Notes: a model not told the origin generated them from the letters alone. Numbered from the stretch's first letter, positions 49,185-62,380 are shown. The stretch is 64,000 nt of DNA from Siphonodentalium dalli (GCA_032622095.1 CP136062.1:19285739-19349738), one strand, 5' to 3'. Program-made: numbers and translations.

Positions 49185-49456
49185 CGTGTGCGGTTTCAAC
49201 CCAATTTGAGAACATGCCGATTGCGGAGACTGTGAGTACCCAAACCAGCATGTGTTCTAAAACAGATTTCGGTGTTGATGCAATTCGACGTACAACCGAA
49301 CGCTACTCACAAACATCCAATTATACTCAGGACATTGGAATAATGGTTTCGCCTTTCGCTACTGTGTCAACTGTTGAAGCTACAATTCATTCTTGTCCAG
49401 CGACTACAATCATCGAAAGTTCAACTGAAACGTCACAAACTGATAAAACGCCCTAG
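49133..49456 (+). CDS. Unassigned Ser/Thr/Gln-rich frame
   Basis: The 107-residue frame starts with a charged NERKQREQEDD segment and continues with repeated TQ/STQ phrases (VSTQ, STQTSMCS, YSQTSNYTQ, ETSQTDKTP). This gives a low-complexity, probably unstructured chain. It overlaps the previous frame in +1 register and may be its continuation. A coding-like exon follows at 49539. No function is proposed. Confidence 0.35.
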   Translation: MDCFNERKQREQEDDAITCAVSTQFENMPIAETVSTQTSMCSKTDFGVDAIRRTTERYSQTSNYTQDIGIMVSPFATVSTVEATIHSCPATTIIESSTETSQTDKTP

Positions 49457-49538
49457 CTGTTTCATGGCTCGTATAGATAAGAAAAACTAGGGCCGGTAAG
49501 ATCACGGACATACAAACACACGCTCCAATTTTTAGCAG

Positions 49539-49841
49539 TCATCGAATGGAGCCGGACACCCAGCAACTCTGATATACGGTCCACCAAGGGACCCGGATGA
49601 AATATGCGAGGTTCAAGAAATGTACAAGACATCATACGGAAAAGATTTATATTACGATTTGGAGCGTCGTGTAGTGGCAGCCAGGTCTATTCATCATTTA
49701 ATTCAGGAGGATTGTTGTGGACCGCTTCCAACTATACCGGAATGTCCGTATGTTTCTATTGTAAAAATAAACGCAAAATCCCCAGACGACTCCATCTTCT
49801 TACAGTACCAAAAACAGCTCTGCCAAACATGCGACACATAA
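49539..49841 (+). CDS. Unassigned exon-like frame after an AG acceptor
   Basis: TTTTTAGCAG precedes an open frame that reads NGAGHPATLIYGPPRDPDEI, then EMYKTSYGKDLYYDLERR, HHLIQEDCCGPLPTIP and ends KQLCQTCDT before TAA. It is richer in charged and aromatic residues than nearby noncoding DNA. Its last ~117 bp are duplicated at 48779-48895. The methionine at 49620 could be a start, but the open frame extends upstream to the acceptor-like AG. I do not recognise the protein. Confidence 0.4.
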   Translation, partial: SSNGAGHPATLIYGPPRDPDEICEVQEMYKTSYGKDLYYDLERRVVAARSIHHLIQEDCCGPLPTIPECPYVSIVKINAKSPDDSIFLQYQKQLCQTCDT

Positions 49842-50004
49842 AAGTGTCATTATAAAACACGAACCAGTGATTATGTTTACTCGATATGCATTATTCAATA
49901 ATTACGTGAATGCAACTTGCACAGATCATGATATAATAATAAAGTTAACATATCTAAACATACATAATATCGTGGAATAAGTGTATCGATTTGTCATGTA
50001 TAAA

Positions 50005-50261
50005 CAATTTTATAATTTCACCCATACAGAGCCCCAGGCAAACATGAGCAGACGACACTCTTCTATGTGCTTCTATATATGTGTGGGGCTCCCTGCAGGG
50101 TAATGGATGTTTTTTTTATTTTATGTCCTAAAAATTGTAAGAAACATTTATTTAAAAAACATGATAAAAAATTGTTAAGCCAATGCATTCTCTTATATAT
50201 GCGAGGCGACCTATGGTCGACTCGCATATATAAGAGAATGCATTGGCACAGGGTAAACAAA
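50005..50261. mobile_element. Truncated third copy of the TGTGACCCGCC MITE
   Basis: The core GAGCCCCAGGCAAACATGAG and one hairpin (50179-50247) are present, ending in CACAGGGTAAACAAA. The left hairpin and both outer ends are gone. Confidence 0.82.
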
Positions 50262-52054
50262 CATATACAATATCGTGCAATAATTCTATGAATTTGCCAT
50301 AAACATGATGAAATAAAACATGCATAAACAATGAAACAATAAATAGATTTGTAAGTATGTCATGTAAACCATCAAATAATTATAACGCAAATGTTTCATG
50401 CACAAATAACACAATACAACATGTATATAACTAACATGGTAACAACTGATAATTAGCCAATGCGATTGAATAAAGGGTGGTAGTTTAAAGACATATTATA
50501 TACACAGTATACAAATTGCCGGAGTAACGATGGTTCCAGGACTGACATGTATTGTTGAAAAGCCTGCAATAACAAACAGTGGTTCGAATGTGGTTTTGTT
50601 ATCGGAGAAACTCAATGGTGTAACTAACATCTAAATTAACTTATCCACTGCTTATAAACACGAATATATTCTATCAATTTGAGTACATGCCTAATAATGT
50701 ATACCAGCGGTACTAAACGCACAGTACCGGTATTGTGAAATTTGCCCCAGTGCCGACGGTTCCAAGACCGCTTCTGGTACCATTGAGAAGCCTGTATCTG
50801 ACTCTGAATAAAATTTATCTTATCTATCTTAACTTACCTGCAGTAGTCAATTTAAAAGTTGTACCAACCAATGGAAGCCATATAAGATAGGCAATGCCTA
50901 TTTATGCTGTGACAGGAGTCCAGAGAAAATTCAGATATCAGTTCTCGAGAAAAACACAATCTTAGTCGAGCGCATTCGGAATTTCGGGGTAAATTATAGT
51001 TTCATTCAGCAAAACTTTCACTGCAAACACTAGTCTTCTCCAGAATGTTTTTGAAAACGTGGAACAATCTATATGGGATACTCTACCGGTGACTTGTTTT
51101 GATACTAAAAAACCCAAATCCCTATCCAGTAACTCGAATACAGACATCTTTCAAAACATACCGTACATCAATAAAGTAAAACGTAATGCGGACAGGAGTA
51201 AACTGCGATGCGGGTAAAATCGTACCCGCTTTGGGGTGTACTCCGACGGAGTATCACATGCAATTGTCCATATTTTCCTACTTAGTGCAGCAAATTCAAA
51301 TGTGAATGTAGATTTAGTTTCCTAAAATATCTATAACAATGTAACGCTGACAACGATGTCTAAATTACCACGCACTCATCGTGGAGCTGAAAACACACAC
51401 ATTTGAAACAATGGAAACTTTTCCCACAATTCATCGAGCATTTCGTCACTTTATGAAGCTTTATTCGTCGAACTGTTGACATTTGGCTGAAGATGGATTG
51501 ATCAGACACCTTGTGGATCCGGATTTGTGTCCGAAGAAAAACAATTAATAACAAAATTTCCATCAACAAAAACCTATCTGCAGTCTTCACTCGTGCCCGC
51601 AACGGGGTTTACTCAATATTTGCCCGCAGCGGGTATTATAGGATGACCAGCGTGTTTTTCAGGTGCGTGAAATTGATTAGTTAGTATTCCGGATCTATTC
51701 CAACTGAAAGAATGTAACATTCTACAACCATCGCCGAAAATATAAGAAATCAACCATGCAACTCCATAGAAAAACACATCGTCCTCACAACGCTCAATGG
51801 AATGACGGTGTGTGTTGTCAATATGGATATCATATTTGTAAAAATAACTACTTTGAGCACGATTCTTCTCCATTTCTATTTGATCACCCTACCACGATGT
51901 TTCACATCACTTTAAGATTGTTCTCCATTTCTATTTGATCACCCTACAACAATGTTTCACATCACTTTAAGATTGTTCTCCATATATGTGTTTTCCCTCT
52001 GAAACATTTATAAACCATTAGCTAAAGGCCAGCTTAGAATAACTATTAAAAAAC
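50262..52054. other. No supported gene
   Basis: ATAAAATTTATCTTATCTATCTTA near 50809 resembles a LINE or SINE simple tail. GCGGGTAAAATCGTACCCGC (51209) forms a small hairpin. A 55-bp direct repeat (TTCTCCATTTCTATTTGATC..) occurs 2.2 times at 51865-51990. Short frames are not supported. Confidence 0.45.
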
Positions 52055-52192
52055 CCAACTAACTATTTCGCTACGTCATGAATGCTAATTAGTTTGCTTG
52101 ATCTAATAAATGTAATGACGTGATCGAAGCAACGAATGTAAACTGTGAAAAATGACAGATTTACCGCACAAAATGCATGTTTTGTAAGATGG

Positions 52193-52321
52193 ATAAATAA
52201 AATATGTAGCTAGTTTTTGTCGCTAAAACTGTTTATGTCCACTCGGGGGGTTTAATAGATGGCAAATCCCCCGAGTGGACATAAACAGTTCAAGCGACGA
52301 CATTAGCTACATATTTTATTT
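52193..52321. repeat. 129-bp hairpin inserted in the left arm
   Basis: AAATAAAATATGTAGCTAG..AACTGTTTATGTCCACTCGG folds onto CCGAGTGGACATAAACAGTT..TAGCTACATATTTTATTT. It is absent from the right arm of the host element, so it arrived later. Confidence 0.85.
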
Positions 52322-52629
52322 AGGGCGCGTACACATGGCCAGCAAGAAAATATCAGGTATGCCCCATGTGACTTACTTGACCAATGAAATAAATAATACC
52401 GGAAAATATCCAGACGAAGGCAGCGCGCTGATATTTTATCGCCAATTGGTGAAATGTGTTCACCTTGATAGGTGGTCATCGGTATCCGTTAACTAATCTC
52501 GCGGGGATATGATCGTAACAATTCAAGCGCTCGAGTTATTATCCATCAATGGTATCGTCTGTTTCAACATAACGTATTTCCATGTATGTTATATTGGTTG
52601 TCAGAACCGCTGATGTATATACGTGTGTG

Positions 52630-53340
52630 CAGAGCCGTGGTAACAGGGGGGGGGGGGGGGGTTTGGGTGTCTCACCCCCCCCAACTTTGGTCAAAATTTT
52701 CAACATTTGGAAATTTCATACCTGCCAAAACATTAGTTGGAAATTTCACACCAACAATAGGTTGAAAATGTTCTTGATGTTTGATTTTCAAAAAAATTCT
52801 TGGGGGGAATTAATTGTTTTTGGACCAATATTTGCATATTTTCCTATTTTTGGTAAAACATTATGGTCTGAAATGGTTATCAGATGGAAACTTTCCAACC
52901 TCAGGGGGGTGACAGGTTGGAAATTTCCAACACTTGGAAAGCTTGTGTCCTGCCCCCCCCCCCGTGGCCAGTCAAAAGTAAAAAACTGCTAGTTAATTTA
53001 AGAAAGCAATATTGTCGTACATTTGGTCAACATTGTCATTGGAATTGTCATCAGTTGTAAATTTTCCAACCTAGGTGGGGTGTCAGGTTTGAAATTTCCA
53101 ACTCTAGGAATGTTTGAGGACAGTCTAGATGGTAGGATTTAGCGATTTTCTTCTTAAGATTACAAAATTTTCGCACACCGGGCCGAACCATGGTCTAATG
53201 TTAGGCCTAAGAGTATTGAGGTGCAAGGGGGTGCAAATGGAATTATGGAAAACTTGTGTTTGGTCTGATTCTGATTCAAGGGGGTGCAGTTTCCCAAGGT
53301 GGACATCCTCCCAAACGGAAACCCTCTAGCCACGTCCCTG
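52630..53340. mobile_element. Non-autonomous hAT-like element, copy 2 (711 bp)
   Basis: It is flanked by CGTGTGTG (52622-52629) and CGTGTATG (53341-53348), 7 of 8 bases equal. The ends are CAGAGCCGTGG and CCACGTCCCTG. Its internal wording (TTGGTCAAAATTTTCAACA, TTGGAAATTTCCAACACTTG, CACACCGGGCCGAACCATGG) is that of the copy at 25012, but shorter. Confidence 0.87.
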
Positions 53341-54156
53341 CGTGTATGGGGATGCTTTATAAGTTGGTACCTCACATGCCTTGATTTAGTTGTTTTACTT
53401 TAATTTGGACTGTATGTACGTTTCGAATAAGAAATTGTTGGCGGCTCCTCGCTCTTCTCGCATGTGGGATGTGGCTCAGAGCCGAACCCACCAAATGTCT
53501 GTTTAGATGTCGTTTCGTGTGTTCATGAAGAACACACATCCCTACTCCAACGACGAGGGCGCATTCCTTTCTCGTTAAAATAGGTGGCATTTTAAATTGT
53601 CCATAACACTTTATAACTCTATGAATATTCGATATGGACTATAGATTGTTTGTCCGCAGTAATTCACTTCAACAAACAAGACTAACACTATTCACATTCA
53701 GCTCAATCAACGCCATATCACCCGCCGCTTTCTCACGGGCGTAATCTTTGCAGCAAGAAAATATCAGAGTACAATTGTACCTGATATTTTCTTGCAGATA
53801 TTTTCTTGCAGCTTCATGTGTACGCGCCCTTATTCATGAGTAAAACTGCAGTTTTTGAGATAAATCTGTCATCTTCCTCGGTGGTTTACCGTTTACATTC
53901 GTTACTTCGATAACGCCCTTACATTTATTAGGTCAAGCAAACCAATTAGCATACATGACGTGGGAAAACCAGAGTGCAGCTTAGAGCAATATAGTTCGTT
54001 GGCGTTTTTACATTTATTATAAGCAGACCCTGTTCTGGGATTTATAGATGTTTTAGAGTTTTACATTCGTTACTTTGATGACGCCCTTGTTGGGTCAAGG
54101 AAATATATTATATCCCGTTTCTTTTCTGATACACTTCAAATCAGACAAGGCCAATT

Positions 54157-57100
54157 TAGTAGAGGCTCTTATGTACTCCCGTGTGCACTTTGTGAAGAAA
54201 TATAGCGACTATGCCAATGATGTTCTTTGATATATCAGGCACCAGAAAACAAATGTTAGACACCTGGGGGTCGCGACTGGGTAGATTTATGACGTCATCA
54301 AGATGGCCGCCATCCAAAATTTCACAGTATGCACTGAGCCAGTTTGATTAATATCTACTTGTGAATTTATGATAGAAATTTGAATATCTCACAACCGATG
54401 TGAAACTAATACACCATAGTTCCACTTGACAGAAAAAGTGGCCACTATAAACCAAGATGGCGACCAAAATTCGGAAAATTGATGATTCTTCACACTTTTC
54501 TCTTGAATCATTAACCCATGTTTGAAATTTGTAACTAATAGCGACCTAAATTTGAATAAATTCTAGTACCCAACCATTTCTGCAACATATTATGTCATAT
54601 TTCGGATCTCAATCCTGCCAGCTATCTTTAAAATGTGATTTAAAATTTATGCTATGAAAGTTAATCAAAATTCAATTCTGTCATTCTAGCCAAGAATTGA
54701 ACAGAACATAACTGAATTTGATGAAGATAATGTAAAACTGTTTTAGATATGTGAATTGCCACATAATTACACTGAAAATAGTGCATTTTCGTTTAAGATG
54801 GCGGCCAAGATGGCTGCCGAAATGGAGAAATCATCCAAATCTATCCAATTTTTATTGATATCACTCATGTGTTGGGGAAAAGTGAATATGTGTCAATTTG
54901 TGCTCCTGTTCGCGGAAATCCATGGACATATGGAATAATTTGTAAATTTGGTGAACCATATAGCTGTTTATACCCGCGAATTCAACAGAATGATACCACG
55001 AAAATTATATCAAATCATCATGGCAGCCACAAACTATTGCAGAATAGGCACTGAGTGAGGAATAAAATTTAACACAGAACAATAAAAATATATTTACAGC
55101 AATGATAAAATTGCACCAAGCTTCCTTTGGAAAGAACTAAATTGATAAACAAAACAAAGATGGCTGTCAAAATGGCGACCGAAATATAGAAATGTGTTAA
55201 ATTGTCACACATGCCCCTTACATCATTTTCGGTTATTTGTAAAATGTGGCAAGTAGGACTTGTCTTTTTTTATCAGTTAGGACATCTAGTACTTTGTAAA
55301 ACATATTATTCTGTAATTTGTGTTTAATTGTTGCCTACACTCCTAAAAATGCAAATTAAATAATGCGCTATGTAATTTCACAAAAAAAGTTGCTTCTCGA
55401 GGTTCTAGATTAACATTGGACAGAAATAGGCATACTAAAATAAACAAAAGTGTACACAGGTTTAAATATTGTTAGTGTCATTCAATTACACTCGACGTTG
55501 ATCTATTTGACCCAAGATGGTCTCCAGAATGGCCGCCAAAACTCACAGTTATACAATTTGACAAATGTTTATATTCTCGAACGGCATTTAGCAAAGGAGG
55601 TGGATATATATTCGCCCAAATTAAATTAAATACTATCATGTTATGTAGTTGTGACTATGTTTGACCAAAAATAGTTTATAACCGAGAATATATCAGAATG
55701 GATTCTTAGAACCTAACATGAAATTGCCCAATATAATTTAATTGATCCTGCCCGTTTTTTTTGGAAGGAACTCAAACAGGATATGTGCTGACTGTATCAT
55801 TATAAGAGCTTAACGAGTACTCGAACGCACGCAAAGGAATCCATGAAGTCATAATACAGAGAGACATCAATCTTTATGGCTATATTATTTCGTTTGTGGC
55901 AGATCTGCTTTATTCGTTGTCTATTCTTGATCAACAGTTGATTTCGTCCGGCCACAAAAATTTAGAAGATCCAGGAACAGTATCACACCTTGACTTCATC
56001 GAAGTCGAAGTCTGCATTGCTATCATACTGCCACCGGGAAATATAATTGCTCAACTTAGACTTACACAGGCATTACACATATTAGTGAAAAGCTTATTTC
56101 TTATCTAATTATGAAACAGTTGTGTCTAATAAGATGCACTAATGGGAGGTGGCATTTTTCAGCTTCTGTTTTCGGCATATTTGCGTTTCATCACCCGAAA
56201 TTCGTGTGAATAATTGAGACATTGTCACACTTCACAAGACATGAGTCAGTACATGTACCACTCTTGTTACTTCGTCCAATAGATGGTGACAGTGATGATA
56301 GTCTATCTACCATTAACTCACCCCAGCAACTACAGTTCAATTACAATCACCTCTCGCAGGCTAACATCCGAGCTCACCAGAAAACTCTCTGACTGCGAAT
56401 CAGATATGTCATAGAATGTTTGCTTCGGTTGTGGCATGGGGAGTCCATAATACAGATAAATACATTTCAATATTCCGCTGACCTCATAGCAGATACATTG
56501 CAGATTCACTTCACTGTAGTATAACAACTGTGCACATAACGAGTTAATGCTGGTCAGTTTATTTTAGACTATAACAAAAACATCAGTATCCGGCAAAAAT
56601 AACTTAAGGTTTGTCCTTCTCCATGTCGAGTGTATCAAGTGACAGTAACGGCTACTCAACTTCATCATGGTTGTCAACAAAAGAATATCGTGAAAAGCAA
56701 AATGCCTATGCCTAGTGACTGGATATGTAATTATGAAATACCTCACCGAAACATCAGAAGCTCATATTTGGCACATGCCATATGATGGGGTAGCGAAGCA
56801 AATGGATACAGTGACGGGTCATCAATACCATTTAATTGAACATTTATTAAGAGTTCTTGCAACACTTCCATGGGGACTTTCATTAGCATTATACAACAAC
56901 TGTTAGTTCACAGAAAGTAAATATCTTAGTATCACAGAAACCCCGCAATCTGGTACAAACTCCTTTAATTACATATCGAACACATGTAGTGTATACCATT
57001 TGCTGGCAAACCGTACAACCATAATAGTCGAATCCACAAGAATGTCAATTACAAGCTGGGAATATAGATACTGCGCAGAAGTTGGAAGTTGGAAATAGAT

Positions 57101-59782
57101 AACAATGCTATGCTTGAATTGAGATAAGATTGTGGATTGTTAGCTATTGGAACAGTCCGTAACTGAAATGACTTCAACTCTTGATTAGGAAGGTATAAGA
57201 TTTTCAACGTTTAACGACCTGTGTTTTATGCAGACCTGAACTCATTGCAGTGGGATATCAAACGTTCCTGTATAAAACATCTGGAAGGAATACTACAAAC
57301 TTTCCACCCAATAATAATAATACATGTACCTCAACATGTTGGTGAGTTCAATTGCTAAGTCGAATTGTGCATTGTTGTGGGAATATGTATCCTATTAGTT
57401 TTATCTGGAACGCTGGCGATAACCGATAAAATTACAGAAGTGCTGGCATTTAAAACAAATTTGGTGTGAACATGTTTCTTGTATGACATTTTGATGAGAC
57501 CTTATAACGCAAGTATGGAAGAACTGCGATAACACAAATATGAAATGGGTGTATCTAAATAAACTCGATGCCTGCATCAGCTCTACACAGGACGATGTGG
57601 ATCATACACGGAACGAACTTCCAGTATATGTGATGTCCAGAGAACTATCGCCTCTGTGGAACTCATATATACCAATTGAACTCATTATATGAGGCTATCT
57701 GCCTATCCTAACTGTATATCGATCAAAATAAGCCACGCTTTCGCAAATCTTGGGTGTGGAGTCAGTGGGTTGACATATGAGCTGTCCAATGCTCCACAGC
57801 AGTTTCTCTTTTGGTACGAACCTGAACATAATTTTTTTGTAATCGCTATAGATCACATGTAATAATCAGAGGTCTGGTAGAAATCCGCCAACGCGATTCT
57901 TGTTCGCAGAAGACACACAGAGCGCACATCTGAAGGCTCTCGTTTTGGTAGGCTGCGACAAAGCTATTATTGCCGGATAATTTCCGGATGCACACACGCA
58001 GTGAACTGGATTTGAACTAGATGTTATTCAAGGACGAGCTATTGGAAATTTTCTCAGTTTTACATGTATATTAATAGCAACGACGAATCACACAAATATT
58101 AGCGCCTATTTTGGGGTTCTGCATTGTCTGATGTCCATTCAATTAATTCCGTGACCATCTGAATTTCGGTAGAATTGACTTAGTATGATGGCATTACATG
58201 AGCAATACAGGAGTCAAGTGAACAAATATCGAAACCCCACACGGGGGCGATATCAAGTTGAAATAATCAAAGTATTGCTCAATACCGACCCCCCTATTGT
58301 TGAGGTAGGTATATTTCTCCAGTCGAGACACCCAATCAGGAAATTTCCGATGTACATATAATAATGGATGTAATCAGCATATATTCAGATTTGGATACTT
58401 TCAAATAGGTCAACATCAGATGAATGTATCTACTTTTCGTAGTTTCTATGTTTCCATTCTCATGAAATATCGTGTATAAGCAACATATTCATATTGTATC
58501 GATTGTATCAGCATTCCTGTGTCTTATGTCAACAGGGGAACAAATGTGTTTACCAGTAGTCACTGAAACCCACCTTAGGACCGTTATCAATGAAAACTAG
58601 CAAATGTCTCCATTTTTGTAACCATCTCAGTTACTATCTTGAATTAGATGCATATGCATAATGATATGTGAATCTAACATGCCTTGGTTGCCGAATGATT
58701 AGATAATAAAACTTATTCAAAATAAGGTTGCTATTAGCCACATATTTCAAACCGCTGTGAATAATTTAAGAGGAGAGTGTGAAAAATCATCAATTATTAG
58801 AATTTCGGTCGCCGTTTTGGGAGCCATCTTGGATTTTTAGGTCCAAATTGCACTGCCAAGAGGAAGTGTCATGCAATTGTATTATTGATGGCGAAACATA
58901 ATCATTTCACTATCTATATTTTCCTCTCAGACTCAATGCCAACTCTGAAATTGTTCATGGTTGTCATTTTGATGATTTCATCTCATTTCCGTGGTTTCAT
59001 TCTCTTGAATTCTTGAGTATAAACAGCCAAAGTTAACAAACTATTCATATTGTTTTATAACATAAAGAAAATTTGACAAACTTTAGTGATTTTTCTAGTT
59101 CGGCAACCATTTTGTCACAATCTTGAATATAGATAAACGTTTTTGGTTGTAATTATATGGCAATCTATATATTTAAAATTGTTGCACATTTTTGTCATCA
59201 AATTCAGCTATTTTCTGGCGAACATTTGTCTCGAGTTACAAAATCGATATTTGGTAACATTTCATAGCTATTTATGAATTCACATTTTGACGATGTTTTG
59301 TAGGAATAAGACCCAAAGTATGACATATTATCATGTTCAAATGGTTAGGTATTCAAAAGTATTTAAAATTAAGTTGCTATTAGCCACATATTTCAAATAA
59401 CAGTGAATGTTTTAAGGGACATGTGTGAAAATTCATCATTTTTCTGAACTTCGGTCGCCATTTTGGCCGCCATCTTGGTTAAATGTGGACACTATTTCTG
59501 TCAAAGTGAAGCCTGTTATCATAATATCACAACAGTAGAGAAATATTATATTTCCTGCCATAAATTCACTACTAGCTATTTATCAAACTGACTCAGTACC
59601 TACTCTGAAATGTTGGATGGCGGCCATTTTGATGACGTCATAAATCCACCCAGTCGCGACCCCAGGTGCCTAACATTTGTTTTCTGGTGCCTGAGATATC
59701 AAGCAACATCATTGGCATAGTCGCTATATTTCTTCACAAAATGCACACGGGAGCCAAAAAATGGACATAAGGGCCTCTACTA
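54157..59782. mobile_element. 5.6-kb element with long terminal inverted repeats and AAGATGGC motif clusters
   Basis: The left end TAGTAGAGGCTCTTATGTAC and right end GCCTCTACTA are complementary, and homology continues inward for at least ~480 bp (to about 54640 and 59290). ATT occurs on both outer sides, so a 3-bp target duplication is possible. Inside, related blocks recur within each arm (58720-58830 resembles 59365-59480). AAGATGGC(C/G)GCCA-type motifs occur at 54300, 54453, 54798, 55150 and 55515 on the plus strand, and in the opposite orientation near 58805, 59095, 59455 and 59625. Small frames (55896-56108, 56715-56906) carry no motif. No superfamily assigned. Confidence 0.75.
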
Positions 59783-60063
59783 ATTCTGATATTAAAACGA
59801 TTATCTAAAATATATCGTTGTAATTGTGTCCGAAATGATGACCTTTACTCAACACGTCATGAGTAATGGTTTTAGTAAAAAGGTGGAGGGGCATTTGTTG
59901 CCGCCTTGTGTTGGATTCAGCTAATATGCACTTTTCACACAATGGACTACTACTGATAAGTAACACTATCAACTAATAGCAGTATAGCTAATTTGTTGGA
60001 CGGTCCAAACACAAATCCTTCAAATACTGGACAGTTTAGTATGGTCACCCTTTAACGACTGCC
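59783..60063. other. No feature seen
   Basis: Unique spacer between the long-TIR element and the TTAA MITE. Confidence 0.5.
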
Positions 60064-60496
60064 TTAACCCTTTACCCAACAAAACGGCCAAAAACGCCCA
60101 AATAAAGCTTCAACAGCCTAAAATATCTTCGGTCTGTCTCAATAACACCATACAAATATGGATATCATTGGGACCGGTTCATTGACCACATTGTGATGGT
60201 TACAGTTATGCCCTGTGCCAATGCATTCTCTTATATATGCGAGTTGACCATAGGTCGCCTCGCATATATAAAAGAATGCAATGGCCTAAAAAAATTCTTT
60301 TGTTAACACTTTTACCATTTTTTCTTACATTCTTTAACAATTTTTATAATATTTTTCTACATTCTTTGACAATTTTATCATTTTTAATATGTGTTAAGCC
60401 AATGCATTCTCTTATATATGCGAGGCGACCTATGGTCGACTCGCATATATAAAAGAATGCATTGGCACATGGTCGTTCTGTTGGGTAAAGGGTTAA
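60064..60496. mobile_element. piggyBac-like MITE carrying the double hairpin, copy 2
   Basis: TTAACCCTTTACCCAACA and TGTTGGGTAAAGGGTTAA are perfect inverted ends including TTAA. The hairpins are at about 60215-60285 and 60398-60466. The body matches 39398-39812 closely (CAAATAAAGCTTCAACAGCC, ATGGATATCATTGG). Confidence 0.9.
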
Positions 60497-61024
60497 TCTG
60501 AATTTAAAATAAAACTCGCATTTCTACAATAAATGCCTGTTATACCATAATTGCCTATTCTATTGTGCGTATAACACATATTCCTTATATTATGGCGTCG
60601 TGTGCATGTGTCTATCTCGGTTAGGATACACATTAAAAGTAAACAGCGGAGTAGTTGATTTCGCGCAAAAATACAAGAAATAATTATTATGGCATAAATA
60701 AACTCGTGGAATTGTAGTTAAAACCACAATTCCACTCGTGGTGAAAATTTGGTATTCTCGGCTACTAGGATGTATTCTATATTTCTAAATGACACTTCCC
60801 AGGTTTTCGACAATAATCAATATTGCAATGGCGGTTAGAAACATTTCAGTAAACACTCAATGCCAATGTTTGTGATGCACAGCCGATGTGATAAGTTGAT
60901 AAATGTGTGAACAAGGGGTGATAAACTTTTGAGACCAACATGAGGAAAACATGAAGCAACAAATATGTGAATGAGCAAAGCACAAACATCTAATAATATA
61001 TTAATTATATAACTGGGCCATGAA
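60497..61024. other. No supported gene
   Basis: A small inverted repeat, GTGGAATTGTAGTTAAAACCACAATTCCAC, lies near 60713. Nothing else is supported. Confidence 0.5.
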
Positions 61025-61175
61025 CAGGGACGTGGCTAGAGGGTCACCGTTGGGGGTGTCCACGATGGGAAAATTCTAACTGAACCACACCTTGAATCAC
61101 AATGAGACCAAACACAAGTTTTGTATGCATAATTCCATCTGCACCCATTGCACCTCAGTGTCCAGGCCTAATCTA
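61025..61175. mobile_element. Truncated hAT-like fragment, copy 3
   Basis: CAGGGACGTGGCTAGAGGGT, CCGTTGGGGGTGTCCAC and CACAAGTTTTGTATGCATAA are the inverted right end of the element at 25012. It stops at the Helitron border. Confidence 0.8.
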
Positions 61176-62380
61176 TCTATACTATATATTTTGAGACTTC
61201 GTATATATGTGTGTATGTGTGTACTTCATAGAATCCAAAACGCGTGTACAGATTGAGCTCAAACTTCCTATGTAAGTGTCAAATACCACCGACACGACCG
61301 TGGTCGCAGTTTAGAAAAGCTCAGAGCACCCGTTCTCCAATCTCAAATCACCGCAAAGGCACGGCGTGGGTTAATCAAGTGAATATTTAATGAGCGTTTG
61401 TTTTTGACGCATCTCTATAAAGAGCGTCTGTTTGCCATTCAACGCTATTTGCATCTGCAGAGAGATATACGGAACATACATTAAATTAAAAAAACATTTG
61501 TTTCTGACCAACCCTGCGAGCACGGATGGCGCGCTTTGTTTTTACAGTATATAGTTATATACCGAAATCATCCCAGATAATCACGAATATAGCATCAGAT
61601 TTCTCCCCAGATATACCGTTATAAAAAGATACTGGAATCTGCCAATCTACGGGAAATTCCAGGGAATGCCGATTGAGCTCAAACTTGCGACCCACGGGAA
61701 GTGTCATATATATGAGTGTGTCCTTTATAGACTCGAACCGATTGAGCTCAAACTTGCTAAATAAGAAAATAGCCCCCAAGCCGTAAATATCAACAACAAC
61801 GATATTGCTACCTACGGGGAGCAACGTTATTAGCATCTGCAGAATTATGCAGAGAGAAAATGCTTTCCTATTTTTAGAACGCAACACATGTTTACGTCGC
61901 GTTGGTGATTGAGGTTCACAACGGGGTTAATTGACTGTCCGCTCTTTGCGACGATGAGGTTCACGGCGGGGACTATTGACCAACACTCACAATTTCGTCT
62001 TTTGCATCAGATACCAACACCTCGACCGATCGGGACGAAACTTGGTACGTGAGTGTAGTTTGACCAGGTGGTCGTCGCTGTCGTATTGACGAGCCCGTGC
62101 GACGCCCGTGCAGCGCATGCGCAGACGAGATATCGGAAACGGGTGGAGCTATCGACTTGAAATTTGGTATGTGAATGTATCTTGCGCCGGGTACAAATTT
62201 TATCGGGTCGCCGAGCCCGTGCGACGCCCGTGCAGCGCATGCGCAGACCAGATCTCGGAAACGGGTGGAGCTACCGGGTACAAATTTTTCTTATTGAAAC
62301 GCGTGGAGCTAAAAATTAAAAAAAATATTTAAAAAATGTCATGTTTCGGACAAGCCGCCGGTGGCGGGCTAACCTGCTAG
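61176..62380 (+). mobile_element. Non-autonomous Helitron, first of a head-to-tail pair
   Basis: It starts TCTATACTATATATTTTGAG after A and ends GCCGGTGGCGGGCTAACCTG CTAG. The base after it is the first T of a second Helitron. Internal landmarks are ATGTGTGTGTACTTCATAGA, CAAAACGCGTGTACAG, AGAAAAGCTCAGAGCACCCG, and a duplicated GTGCGACGCCCGTGCAGCGC block near 62098 and 62219. No Rep/helicase is coded. Confidence 0.88.

Larger units (their letters stand above)
52055..53985. mobile_element. Inverted-repeat element with nested insertions
   Basis: The left arm 52062-52164 (TACGTCATGAATGCTAATTA, CGAAGCAACGAATGTAAAC, ATGACAGATTTA) is the reverse complement of 53866-53966. Further in, GGGCGCGTACACATG..AAGAAAATATCAGGTA (52322) pairs with TACCTGATATTTTCTTGCAG..GTGTACGCGCCC (53785). 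The left arm holds an extra 129-bp hairpin (52193-52321), and a hAT-like element sits in the centre. No transposase frame was found. Outer limits are approximate. Confidence 0.75.

Noticed and set aside
53372-53590. Possible C2H2-like HTKRHLNRH segment on the minus strand
   Set aside because: No properly spaced Cys pair was found and the region is inside a transposable element.
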